A program made the position numbers and the translations under genes. Under the pieces are notes generated by a model. The model worked only from the letters and a program-made list of their open reading frames with translations, did not search any database and was not told where the DNA came from. Positions 8,574-16,463 of a DNA stretch of 64,000 bases are shown in pieces. Location: contig NZ_WBOF01000001.1 of the NCBI RefSeq assembly GCF_009569385.1, positions 5,837,501-5,901,500 of the forward strand, in the 5' to 3' direction. This stretch comes from Streptomyces kaniharaensis. Lineage in GTDB: Bacteria; Actinomycetota; Actinomycetes; Streptomycetales; Streptomycetaceae. Positions within the stretch are counted from its first letter, which is position 1, and each line of letters opens with the position of its first letter.

Positions 8574-9899
8574 ATGACCCGCCTGACCCTCCCGAACGAA
8601 GACATCCCCGCCGTGGTCGCCCGGCTGCGGGCCGAGTTCGCCACCGGCCGGACCAAGCCGCTCGCCTGGCGCTTGGAGCAGCTCGCCGCCCTGCGCGCCC
8701 TGCTCACCGAACAGGCCGAGGCGTTCCAGCAGGCCCTGCACGCCGACCTCGGCAAGAACGCCGCCGAGGCCTACCGCACCGAGATCGGCTTCACGCTCAA
8801 CGAGCTCGACCACACCGTGGCGCACCTGGAGGAGTGGCTGCGCCCGAAGCCCGCCGCCGTGCCGGAGTTCTTCCGGCCCGCCCAGGCCCGCGTCGTCCGT
8901 GACCCGCTGGGCGTGGTGCTGATCATCGCGCCCTGGAACTACCCGCTCCAGCTCGCCCTGGCCCCGCTGGTCGGCGCCCTGGCCGCCGGGAACACCGCCG
9001 TGGTCAAGCCCAGCGAGCTCGCCCCCGCGACTTCCGCCGCCATCGCCGAGCTGCTGCCGCGCTACCTCGGCGCCGACACCGTGGCGGTCGTCGAGGGCGC
9101 CGTGGCGGAGACCACCGCCCTGCTGGAGCAGCGCTTCGACCACATCTTCTACACCGGCAACGGCGCGGTCGGACGGATCGTCATGGCCGCCGCCGCCAAG
9201 CACCTGACGCCGGTCACCCTCGAACTCGGCGGCAAGAGCCCGGTCGTGGTCGAGCCCGGCGCCGACCTCGCGGTCACCGCCCGGCGGATCGCCCGCGGCA
9301 AGTTCCTCAACGCCGGCCAGACCTGCGTCGCCCCCGACTACGTCCTCGCCATCGGCGACAGCGCCGCCGGACTGGAGAAGGAACTCGCCGCCGCCGTCAC
9401 GGAGTTGTTCGGCGAGGAGCCGTCCGCCAGCCCCGCCTACGGACGGATCGTCAACGAGCGCCACTTCGACCGGCTCACCGCACTGCTCGGCGACGGACGG
9501 ACCGTCACCGGTGGCGGCCACGACCGCGGCACCCGCTACCTCGCCCCGACCGTCCTCGCCGACGTCCCGGCCACGGCCCCCGTGATGCAGGCCGAGATCT
9601 TCGGCCCGATCCTGCCCGTCCTCGCGGTGCCCGACCTCGACGCGGCGATCGCCTTCATCAACGAGCGCGACAAGCCGCTCGCCCTCTACGCCTTCACCGA
9701 GTCGGAAGACACCAAGCGGAGGCTGGCCGAGGAGACCTCCTCCGGCGCGCTCAGCTTCGGCCTGCCGGTCTCCCACCTGGCGATGCCCGAGCTGCCGTTC
9801 GGCGGCGTGGGCGAGAGCGGCATGGGCCGCTACCACGGCGAGTACTCGATCGAGACGTTCAGCCACGCCAAGGCCGTCGTCGACAAGCCCCTCGTCTGA
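8574..9899 (+). CDS. NAD(P)-dependent aldehyde dehydrogenase
   Basis: This 441-residue ALDH of the short class-3-like type oxidises aldehydes to acids. The cofactor-binding motif is A-P-W-N-Y-P followed by K-P-S-E. The general base Glu is in L-E-L-G-G-K-S-P, and the catalytic Cys is in N-A-G-Q-T-C-V-A-P-D. The C-terminal P-F-G-G-V-G-E-S-G-M-G-R-Y-H-G motif is typical of coniferyl- or fatty-aldehyde-type members. The ATG at 8574 is chosen over a GTG at 8541 because the homologous region starts with M-T-R-L-T-L. A 33-base N-terminal extension is possible. It is the first gene of a two-gene unit with the mycothiol-dependent enzyme 18 bases downstream, and it is divergent from the TetR gene. Confidence 0.95.
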   Translation: MTRLTLPNEDIPAVVARLRAEFATGRTKPLAWRLEQLAALRALLTEQAEAFQQALHADLGKNAAEAYRTEIGFTLNELDHTVAHLEEWLRPKPAAVPEFFRPAQARVVRDPLGVVLIIAPWNYPLQLALAPLVGALAAGNTAVVKPSELAPATSAAIAELLPRYLGADTVAVVEGAVAETTALLEQRFDHIFYTGNGAVGRIVMAAAAKHLTPVTLELGGKSPVVVEPGADLAVTARRIARGKFLNAGQTCVAPDYVLAIGDSAAGLEKELAAAVTELFGEEPSASPAYGRIVNERHFDRLTALLGDGRTVTGGGHDRGTRYLAPTVLADVPATAPVMQAEIFGPILPVLAVPDLDAAIAFINERDKPLALYAFTESEDTKRRLAEETSSGALSFGLPVSHLAMPELPFGGVGESGMGRYHGEYSIETFSHAKAVVDKPLV

Positions 9900-9917
9900 C
9901 TACCGGAGATCACCTTC

Positions 9918-10676
9918 ATGACCCCGCTCGACCACGGCACCGCCGTCGCCACCGAGACCGCCCGCCTCGTCGCCGCCGTGCAGCACGCCGACCCGTCCAC
10001 ACCGGTCCCCACCTGCCCCGGCTGGACCCTCGCCGACCTCGTCCGCCACACCGGCAGCGTCCAGCGCTGGTTCACCGTCCTGCTCCGGCAGCGCATCCAG
10101 GAGCCGCCCCGCAGCCGCGACGTCGACCTGCGCCTGCCCGAGCAGCCGCAGGCCTACCCGGCCTGGCTCGCCGAGGCCGCCGCGGAGGCGGGCCGGACCT
10201 TCGCGGAGAACGACCTCGACGCGCCGATGTGGGCCTGGGGCGCCGACCAGCACGCCCGCTTCTGGGTGCGCCGCATGCTGTGCGAAACCCTCGTCCACCG
10301 CGTCGACGCCGAACTCGCCCTCGGCCTCGCTCCCACGATCGATCCGGCCCTCGCGGCCGACGCCGTGACCGAGTTCCTGACCAACCTGCCCCACGCCGCC
10401 TTCTTCGCTCCCGGGACGGCCGAGCTGCGAGCCGAGGACCGTACCATCCGCTTCGTCCGCACCGACGGCGAGGACACCTGGCTGGTCCGCCTCCGCCCGG
10501 ACGGCTTCGGCCTCACCCCGGACGATGCCGCCGCGCCCGCCGACGCCACCGTGCGGGCCACGGCCGCCGACCTGCTCCTCCTCCTGTACGGCCGCCTCGA
10601 CCGCACGGCGGACGCTGTCGTCCTCGACGGGGACGAGGAGCTGCTGGCGCGCTGGTTCGCCAACTCCGCCTTCTAG
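9918..10676 (+). CDS. Maleylpyruvate isomerase family mycothiol-dependent enzyme (TIGR03086/MDMPI-like)
   Basis: This 252-residue protein has the DinB-like mycothiol-dependent N-terminal helical bundle. It includes the family hallmark P-T-C-P-G-W-T-L-A-D-L-V-R-H, which carries the first metal-ligand His, and H-R-V-D-A-E-L-A, which carries the distal His and Asp. A small C-terminal domain follows from about residue 165. The family uses mycothiol for thiol transfer or isomerisation, but most members have no defined substrate. It is co-transcribed with the upstream aldehyde dehydrogenase, so a role in detoxifying an aldehyde or its thiol adduct is plausible; this is inference. A strong hairpin follows at 10710-10743. 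Confidence 0.85.
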   Translation: MTPLDHGTAVATETARLVAAVQHADPSTPVPTCPGWTLADLVRHTGSVQRWFTVLLRQRIQEPPRSRDVDLRLPEQPQAYPAWLAEAAAEAGRTFAENDLDAPMWAWGADQHARFWVRRMLCETLVHRVDAELALGLAPTIDPALAADAVTEFLTNLPHAAFFAPGTAELRAEDRTIRFVRTDGEDTWLVRLRPDGFGLTPDDAAAPADATVRATAADLLLLLYGRLDRTADAVVLDGDEELLARWFANSAF

Positions 10677-10709
10677 GAGTCGGTTCGGGCGCAGGCCCGC
10701 CGGTGAAAT

Positions 10710-10743
10710 CAAGAATCCTGCCCGAATCCGGGCAGGATTCTTG
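10710..10743 (+). terminator. Perfect 15-bp hairpin terminator
   Basis: CAAGAATCCTGCCCG at 10710-10724 pairs perfectly with 10729-10743 across a four-base loop, 33 bases after the mycothiol-enzyme stop. Confidence 0.85.
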
Positions 10744-10888
10744 AGGTTTGTTCGGCTGGGCGCCTACGGTCTGTGCTGTCGCGCGTCCGGCATCCATCAG
10801 TGCTGCCGCACTTTCCCGGGGTCAACCACCACAGGTGTCAGTGCAGTTCACGCCGACGGTGACATGGCGACACGCGGGGGAGGCGGAC

Positions 10889-11605
10889 ATGGGCATGGTG
10901 CTCGGCACGATCGAGCGAATCTGGCGGTACCCGATCAAGTCCACCGGTGGTGAGTCGTTGAGCGAGGCCGCCGTCGATGTCCGGGGCGTCGTCGGCGACA
11001 GGCTCCACGCGGTGCGGGACACCGAGGGGAAGTTCGGCTCGGGCAAGACCACGCGCCGGTTCCGGCGGATGCCGGGGCTGTTGCGGCTGCGGTCCCGGTA
11101 CGCCGGCGGAGATGTCACGGAGGTGCCCGAGCTGCTGGACCCGGACGGCGTCCCGGTAGCGGACCCCACCGGCTACCTGCGGCGCTACCTGGACCGGGAC
11201 GACGTCGAGGTGGCCCGCGAGGGCGCGGTCTCGCACTTCGACCAGCTCCCGCTCAGCCTCCTGACCACGGCCACCCTCGACTGGGTCCGCGCGGCCGTTC
11301 CCGGCGTGCCCGTCGACGAGCGCCGGTTCCGCCCGAACCTGCTGGTGCGGACACCGCCGGGCACGCCCCCGTTCGTGGAGGACGAGTGGTTCGGCCGCAC
11401 CGCCCGGATCGGCGACGCCCTGCGCCTGGGGTTCGAGCGCTCCAGCGAGCGATGCGTGATGACCAACGAGGCCCAGCAGGACCTTCCGCACTCGCCGCTG
11501 ATCCTGCGAGCCATCGCGCAGGCGCACGACACGCGGCTGGACGTCCTGGCCACGGTCACCCGCCCGGGACGGATACGGCTCGGCGACACCGTCGAACTGA
11601 TGTGA
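10889..11605 (+). CDS. MOSC domain protein
   Basis: This 238-residue protein has the MOSC N-terminal beta-barrel signature R-Y-P-I-K-S, then G-V-V-G-D-R. The C-terminal MOSC domain carries the conserved cysteine in S-E-R-C-V-M-T-N, which in YcbX/mARC-type proteins ligates molybdenum. No ferredoxin domain is attached, so any electron donor is a separate protein. The ATG at 10889 has GGGGGAGG five bases upstream, so earlier in-frame starts are rejected. Family members reduce N-hydroxylated compounds or act as sulfur carriers; the exact role here is unknown. It is flanked by strong hairpins on both sides, indicating a monocistronic transcript. Confidence 0.9.
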   Translation: MGMVLGTIERIWRYPIKSTGGESLSEAAVDVRGVVGDRLHAVRDTEGKFGSGKTTRRFRRMPGLLRLRSRYAGGDVTEVPELLDPDGVPVADPTGYLRRYLDRDDVEVAREGAVSHFDQLPLSLLTTATLDWVRAAVPGVPVDERRFRPNLLVRTPPGTPPFVEDEWFGRTARIGDALRLGFERSSERCVMTNEAQQDLPHSPLILRAIAQAHDTRLDVLATVTRPGRIRLGDTVELM

Positions 11606-11617
11606 GATCAGGGCCGC

Positions 11618-11668
11618 TGCGAGAGCGGGGTCCGGCCGATCCGTGGACGGCCGGACCCCGCTCTCGCA
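11618..11668. terminator. Bidirectional 21-bp hairpin terminator
   Basis: A perfect 21-bp inverted repeat (11618-11638 with 11648-11668, nine-base loop) lies between the convergent MOSC and MFS genes, 12 bases from one stop and 9 from the other. Confidence 0.9.
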
Positions 11669-11677
11669 TTGTGGTCG

Positions 11678-13000
11678 TCAGCCGGCCGTCGCCTGCCGTC
11701 CCGGTGAGGACGGCAGGTCCTGAAGGCGGCTGACCGGGGAGAGCACCAGGCCGATGACGACGACGGCGGAGCCGGCGGCGGCCACGGTCAGGGCTCCCCG
11801 GGCGCCGAGCTGGCCCGTGAGCAGGCCGGCGGACAGGCCGCCCAGCGCACCGCCGCCGAACAGCAGGGTTCGGAACGCGGCGGTCATCCTTCCCATCATC
11901 GACTGCGGCGTCACGGCCTGGCGGAGGCTGACGATGATGACCCCGGCCACGCCGAGGCCCAGATAGGTGGTGAAGAAGGAGAGGACGAACATCCCGATCA
12001 TCACCGGTCGCGGCCCGGTGGCGGCGGGAATCAGCGTCGGGCCGAGCAGGAGGGCGGACTGGGCGACCAGGTAGACCCGGCCGAGCGGGAACCGCGCGAT
12101 GACCCTCCGCGAGATCAGCGCGCCGATCAGCCCGCCCACCGAAGCGACCGCGAACACGGTCCCGAGCGTCGTCGAGCCGAGACGGAGATCGTGGGTGCCG
12201 TACAGCAGGAACATCGTCCACACCGTGATCATCGAGAAGTTGCAGCAGAAGCCGATCAGCGCGAGCGCCCGCAGCACCCCGTCCCGCATCACCCAGCCGA
12301 GGCCGTCCCCGAGCTCGCGCAGCAGGTGCCGTTCGGCTGCCGGTTCGGGGCGCGGCTCGGGCGTGCGGATCAGCAGCAGCGACACGAGCGACACCGCGTA
12401 GGAGCAGGCGTCGACGACCAGAGCCACCGGCGCGCCCAGCGCCGACACCAGGACACCCGCCAGCCCGGGCCCCGCCACGTCGGCGGCGGAGGAGCTCGCG
12501 CCCATCCTGGCACTGGCCTCGACGTAGTGCTCGGGGCTCTTCACCAGCACCGGCACGTACGACATCCAGCTCACGTCGAACACCACCGAGGCGATGCCCA
12601 CCGCGCAGGCGATCACCATAAGCACGGGCAGGTCGAGCGCGTGCCACCAGTACAGCAGCGGGACGAGGCCGAGCAGGACCAGCCGGACCAGGTTGGCGCC
12701 CAGCATGACCGGCCGCCGACGGGCCCGGTCGGTCCAGACGCCGATCAGCAGGGCGAGCCCGAGGTAGGGGACGAGCTGCAGGAAGCGCAGCAGTCCGACC
12801 TGCTCGTCGGTGGCACCGAAGGCGTTGATGGCCGTCAACGGGAGCGCGAGGTTGGTCACCTGGGTGCCGAGCAGCGACACCGTCTCGCCCAGCCAGAATC
12901 TGAGGAAGTCGCCGTTGCGCCACCGGCTCGGTCGGGCGGACGTGTCCGCCTCGGTGGTGTCCGCAACGGTCGGGGCCGACGTGGGAGCGTTCGGGGTCAC
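11678..13000 (-). CDS. MFS transporter (enterobactin-exporter type)
   Basis: This 440-residue membrane protein has twelve predicted helices and the MFS_3 (EntS-like) layout. The first loop reads G-E-T-V-S-L-L-G-T-Q-V, followed by D-R-A-R-R-R-P-V, the family's basic loop between helices 2 and 3. The GTG start at 13000 overlaps the aminotransferase stop in a GTGA arrangement, so the two genes are translationally coupled. It probably exports a product, or removes a toxic relative, of the upstream PLP enzyme; that link is inferred from coupling. The substrate is not deducible. Confidence 0.9.
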   Translation of the reverse strand: MTPNAPTSAPTVADTTEADTSARPSRWRNGDFLRFWLGETVSLLGTQVTNLALPLTAINAFGATDEQVGLLRFLQLVPYLGLALLIGVWTDRARRRPVMLGANLVRLVLLGLVPLLYWWHALDLPVLMVIACAVGIASVVFDVSWMSYVPVLVKSPEHYVEASARMGASSSAADVAGPGLAGVLVSALGAPVALVVDACSYAVSLVSLLLIRTPEPRPEPAAERHLLRELGDGLGWVMRDGVLRALALIGFCCNFSMITVWTMFLLYGTHDLRLGSTTLGTVFAVASVGGLIGALISRRVIARFPLGRVYLVAQSALLLGPTLIPAATGPRPVMIGMFVLSFFTTYLGLGVAGVIIVSLRQAVTPQSMMGRMTAAFRTLLFGGGALGGLSAGLLTGQLGARGALTVAAAGSAVVVIGLVLSPVSRLQDLPSSPGRQATAG

Positions 13001-14232
13001 CAGGCGCTCCCGACGAGCTCGGCGACGGCGCCGGCCACGGCATCGACCTCGTCCTCGGTGTTGTAGTAGTGCGGCGACAGCCGCAGGCACCACTCCACCT
13101 CCTTGTCGGCGAAGTCGAACTGCGCGAACTCCCGGTAGCTCAGGGCCGAGTTGATTCCGCGCGCGTCCATCGCCGCCTTGAACGGCTCCGCCTCCCATCT
13201 CTCGATCGCGAAGGTGACCAGCGCGGCCGGAGCGGGCCCCCGGTCCAGCGTCCGGACGCCGGGTACGTCGGCCAGCTGCCGGCGCAGCCGCGCGGCCAGC
13301 GCCGGGGTGCGCTGCGCGACCGGCTCCAGGCCGACCCGCAGCGCGTAGCGGACGGCGGCGGCGCAGCCGAGCACGGTGGCGTACGGGAACTCCCACTCCT
13401 CGAACCGGGCGGCCGTGCCGACCGCACGGTAGTGGCCGGGGGCGACCCAGCGCGCGCCGTGCATGTCGATGTACAGGGGCTCGAGACCGGCCGCGAGCGC
13501 CCGGTCGGAGACGTACAGGAAGCCCGAACCGCGCGGCCCGCGCAGGAACTTGCGGCAGGTGGCGGTGAGCAGGTCGCAGCCGATCTCCTCGACGTCGATC
13601 GGGTACTGGCCGACCGACTGGCAGGCGTCGACCAGGTAGAGCAGGTCGAGTTCCCGGCAGTGCCGGCCGATCTCGGCCACCGGCTGGACCAGCCCGGAGT
13701 TGGTGGGGACGTGTGTCACGGCCACCAGGCGCGGGCGGTGAGCGCGCATCAGCACGGCCATCGCGTCGACGTCGACGCCACTGCCGTCCGGGTGGTCGGG
13801 GGCGTGCACGATCCTGACACCGTGACGCCTGCGCAGGGCGAGGAACGCGATCTGGTTGGAGATGAAGTCGTTGCGGGTGGTCAGGACGACCTCCCCGGGG
13901 CGGAAGTCGATCGCGGAGAGGGCCTTGGTGTAGGCGTGGGTCGCGCTGCCGGCGAAGGCGATGTTGTCGGGCCGGGCGTTGACGAGTTCGGCGATCGCCG
14001 CGTGGAAGTCGGCGATCTCGCCGGCCCGGGCGGCGGAGGCCTCGTACCCGCCGATGGCCGCTTCCAGGTGCAGGTGGTCGAGCATCGCCTGGAGCACCGG
14101 ACGGGCCGTCAGACCGCAGCCGGCGTTGTTGAAGTGGATCACCGCCTCGCATCCGGGGGTGTCGGCCCGCAGGGCGGCGAGGTCGAGGAGCGGTTCCGGG
14201 CTTGCGGCGAAAGCGCTATCATGATTCTTCAT
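12997..14232 (-). CDS. Class V aminotransferase-fold PLP enzyme
   Basis: This 411-residue fold-type I PLP enzyme resembles cysteine desulfurases, isopenicillin-N epimerases and EgtE-like C-S lyases. The Schiff-base Lys lies in T-A-T-C-R-K-F-L-R-G-P-R-G, the cofactor Asp and His region in Y-L-V-D-A-C-Q-S-V-G, and the glycine-rich entry in F-N-N-A-G-C-G-L. No mobile active-site cysteine of NifS type is evident, which argues against a dedicated desulfurase. The start codon lies at 14232-14230 and shares two bases with the divergent MocR start, leaving no room for a Shine-Dalgarno outside the neighbour's coding sequence. It is coupled to the MFS gene downstream. EgtE-like or epimerase activities are both possible. 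Confidence 0.88.
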   Translation of the reverse strand: MKNHDSAFAASPEPLLDLAALRADTPGCEAVIHFNNAGCGLTARPVLQAMLDHLHLEAAIGGYEASAARAGEIADFHAAIAELVNARPDNIAFAGSATHAYTKALSAIDFRPGEVVLTTRNDFISNQIAFLALRRRHGVRIVHAPDHPDGSGVDVDAMAVLMRAHRPRLVAVTHVPTNSGLVQPVAEIGRHCRELDLLYLVDACQSVGQYPIDVEEIGCDLLTATCRKFLRGPRGSGFLYVSDRALAAGLEPLYIDMHGARWVAPGHYRAVGTAARFEEWEFPYATVLGCAAAVRYALRVGLEPVAQRTPALAARLRRQLADVPGVRTLDRGPAPAALVTFAIERWEAEPFKAAMDARGINSALSYREFAQFDFADKEVEWCLRLSPHYYNTEDEVDAVAGAVAELVGSAW

Positions 14233-14245
14233 GTCTGACAGTAGC
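14217..14245. promoter_or_regulatory. Divergent promoter region built into overlapping start codons
   Basis: CATG at 14230-14233 contains both start codons: ATG on plus at 14231 and ATG on minus at 14232. TATCAT at 14217-14222 is a plausible -10 for a leaderless plus transcript, and TACTGT (minus strand, just right of the ATG) for the minus one. ATCATGAT at 14218-14225 is an 8-bp palindrome and possible regulator site. The -35 elements are not convincing. Confidence 0.5.
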
Positions 14246-15664
14246 AGTATCGAGACGCTGGTGGCGATCCTCCGGACCGAGATCGCCCGGCTCTCCCCGG
14301 GCGATCGCCTGCCCAGCAGCCGCGATCTGATCGCGCGTCACGGCGTCGGCCCGGTCACCGTCTCCCGCGCGATCGCCCAGCTGGCCGCCGAGGGCGCCGT
14401 CGTCACCCGTCCCGGCAGCGGTACGTACGTCGCCGTCCGCCGGCCGCGGCACACCGGAGGCGAACCGGACACCTCCTGGCAGGCGGTTGCCCTGGCCGGC
14501 CGCCACGCCCCTCCGGAGCGGCCTGACGAGCAGTCGGGCAGGGTGCCGGCCGGCACCATCGCGCTGTCCGGCGGCTACCTGCACGAGAGCCTCCAGCCCA
14601 CCCGGCTGCTCGGCGGCGCCCTCGCCCGGGCGGCCCGCCGCCCCGATGCCTGGCACCGTGCCCCGGCGGCGGGCCTGTCGACCCTGCGCACGATCTTCGC
14701 CCGCCAGGCCGGTGGCGACGTCGGCCCCGAGGACGTCCTGGTGACCGGGGGCGGGCAGGGGGCGCTGTCCATGCTGTTCCGCGCCGTCGCGGCGCCGGAC
14801 AGCCCGGTCCTGGTCGAGTCGCCGACCTACCCCGGCGCGCTCGCCGCCGCACGCTCCGCCGGGCTGCACCCGGTGCCCGTGCCGATGGACGACGAGGGCC
14901 TGCGCCCCGACCTGCTCGCCGACGCCTTCGCCATGACCGGAGCCCGTCTGCTCTACTGCCAGCCCACCTTCCACAACCCCACCGGCCTCGTCCTCTCTCC
15001 CGAACGGCGCCGGCAGGTCGTCGACGTGACGCGCGCCGCCGGAGCCTTCCTGATCGAGGACGACTTCGCCCGCCATCTCGGCCACGGCCGCCCGGTGCCG
15101 CGCCCGCTGGTCGCGGACGACCGCGACGGCACGGTGATCCACCTGACCTCGCTGACGAAACCGGCGTCGCCCAGCCTGCGGATCGGCGCCGTCATCGCCC
15201 GGGGCCCGGTCATGCGGCGCCTGCTCGGGATGCGGCGGGTCGACGACTTCTTCATCGCGCGCCCCCTCCAGGAAGCCGCGGTCGAACTGCTCAGCACCCC
15301 CGCGTGGGACCGCCACTTGCGCACGCTGGCCACCGCACTGCACCACCGCTGCGCCGTCCTGGCCGGCGCCCTCGCCCGTGAGGTACCCGACTGGAGCCTC
15401 CTCGGCGTTCCGGAGGGCGGCCTGCACCTGTGGCTCCGGCTTCCGTCCGGCCTCACGGAGACGGCCGTCGTGGACGCGGCCGCGGCTCACCGGGTGGCCG
15501 TCGACCTCGGTCACCAGCGCTTCCCGGCCGAGCCGCCCGCTGCTCACCTGCGCCTCGCCTTTGCCGCCGCGGCGGAGCCCGCCGAACTCGCCGAAGCCGC
15601 GAGCCGCCTGGCCGCCGCCGCCCGCAGCCTGGGGCCGACGGCCGGGTCGGCGTCCGGCGGGTGA
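14231..15664 (+). CDS. MocR-type PLP-dependent transcriptional regulator
   Basis: This 477-residue protein fuses an N-terminal GntR winged helix (residues 1-75; S-P-G-D-R-L-P-S-S-R-D-L, then G-P-V-T-V-S-R-A-I) to a class I aminotransferase-like domain. The PLP-binding Lys is in L-T-S-L-T-K-P-A-S-P-S-L-R and the substrate-pocket region in E-D-D-F-A-R-H-L. MocR regulators sense PLP or its amino-acid adducts and often control divergent PLP-enzyme genes. Here the divergent gene is itself a PLP enzyme coupled to an exporter, which fits. The transcript is probably leaderless, because the start codons of the divergent pair overlap. Confidence 0.93.
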   Translation: MSDSSSIETLVAILRTEIARLSPGDRLPSSRDLIARHGVGPVTVSRAIAQLAAEGAVVTRPGSGTYVAVRRPRHTGGEPDTSWQAVALAGRHAPPERPDEQSGRVPAGTIALSGGYLHESLQPTRLLGGALARAARRPDAWHRAPAAGLSTLRTIFARQAGGDVGPEDVLVTGGGQGALSMLFRAVAAPDSPVLVESPTYPGALAAARSAGLHPVPVPMDDEGLRPDLLADAFAMTGARLLYCQPTFHNPTGLVLSPERRRQVVDVTRAAGAFLIEDDFARHLGHGRPVPRPLVADDRDGTVIHLTSLTKPASPSLRIGAVIARGPVMRRLLGMRRVDDFFIARPLQEAAVELLSTPAWDRHLRTLATALHHRCAVLAGALAREVPDWSLLGVPEGGLHLWLRLPSGLTETAVVDAAAAHRVAVDLGHQRFPAEPPAAHLRLAFAAAAEPAELAEAASRLAAAARSLGPTAGSASGG

Positions 15665-15749
15665 AGCGTGACCTCTGAAGCGCCGTCCTCGTACCCGCCG
15701 ATGCCAGCCTGGCGTGCGCGGTGGGCCGTCCTGTCGCACCGTCTGAGGT

Positions 15750-16016
15750 ATGGCCTCGATCATCGTGCTCTTCGAGCTGGAGCAGGACGAAGCCCTCGGC
15801 CCCGAAGGAGTGGAGCCGAGGGTGGTTGCCGTCCATGCCGCCGGTGCCGATCCCGACGTCCCCGAGGACCCGCTGCCGCGCACGCTGTGCCTGCGGGACA
15901 CCAGCCGGATGGAGCACTCCCACTACAGCCCCCAGCGGCCCGGAGAGTCCTGGTATCCGCCCGCGCTGGCCGAGCTCAGGTGCCGGGAGTGCGAGACGGT
16001 GCTGAGACGGTCGTGA
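15750..16016 (+). CDS. Small hypothetical protein (88 aa) with C-terminal CxxC
   Basis: The gene encodes 88 residues in codons with strong third-position GC. The N-terminal I-I-V-L-F-E-L-E strand is followed by acidic and proline-rich sequence. The C-terminus L-R-C-R-E-C-E-T-V-L has one CxxC pair. No family is recognised. GAGG sits only one base before the ATG, so initiation may be inefficient or leaderless. The coding bias and absence of a competing ORF support a real gene, but only moderately. Confidence 0.5.
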   Translation: MASIIVLFELEQDEALGPEGVEPRVVAVHAAGADPDVPEDPLPRTLCLRDTSRMEHSHYSPQRPGESWYPPALAELRCRECETVLRRS

Positions 16017-16463
16017 GGTCAGCGCAGTGGCTCAGGCGGAGCCGAGTTCCAGGCGGTCGAGCAGGCCGGCGACGACTGACGCCGCGGGCCCGGTCTCGAC
16101 CGGTACGAACGGGGCGATGTGTGGAGGCAGTTCGCCACCTTTTCGGGACATCCTGCGCCGAATCCCACAGCCGGTCTGACGGTATGACAGAAAGCTGGTA
16201 GCCATCGGTCCCTTTGACCGCCTGTTGGCCCGGACAGGTGGTTCTCGGCGGACCGGCCGCGCGCCCAGGTCGGCATGTGGACGGGTGTGACACCCGCATG
16301 GCGAAGATGATGCATGCCCGTCACCCACCGGCGACCGCAGGGCTTCCCGGTCCCGGTCGCCCGGCCGGCAGTGGTCTGTCCAGCCCCGGTCCTCGGTCAG
16401 GGCCGTCGGGTCCACCGGTCCCGGATGGGTTCCCACGTGCTCACTGTTACGCAAAGGATCTTC
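16017..16463. other. Intergenic region with a doubtful minus-strand mini-ORF
   Basis: About 450 bases separate the small ORF from the surface-protein gene. A minus-strand ORF of 39 codons at 16032-16151 (M-S-R-K-G-G-E-L to the end E-L-G-S-A) has amphipathic-looking sequence and could be a gene remnant, but it lacks a spaced Shine-Dalgarno. I see no convincing promoter pair or terminator in the rest. Confidence 0.35.
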
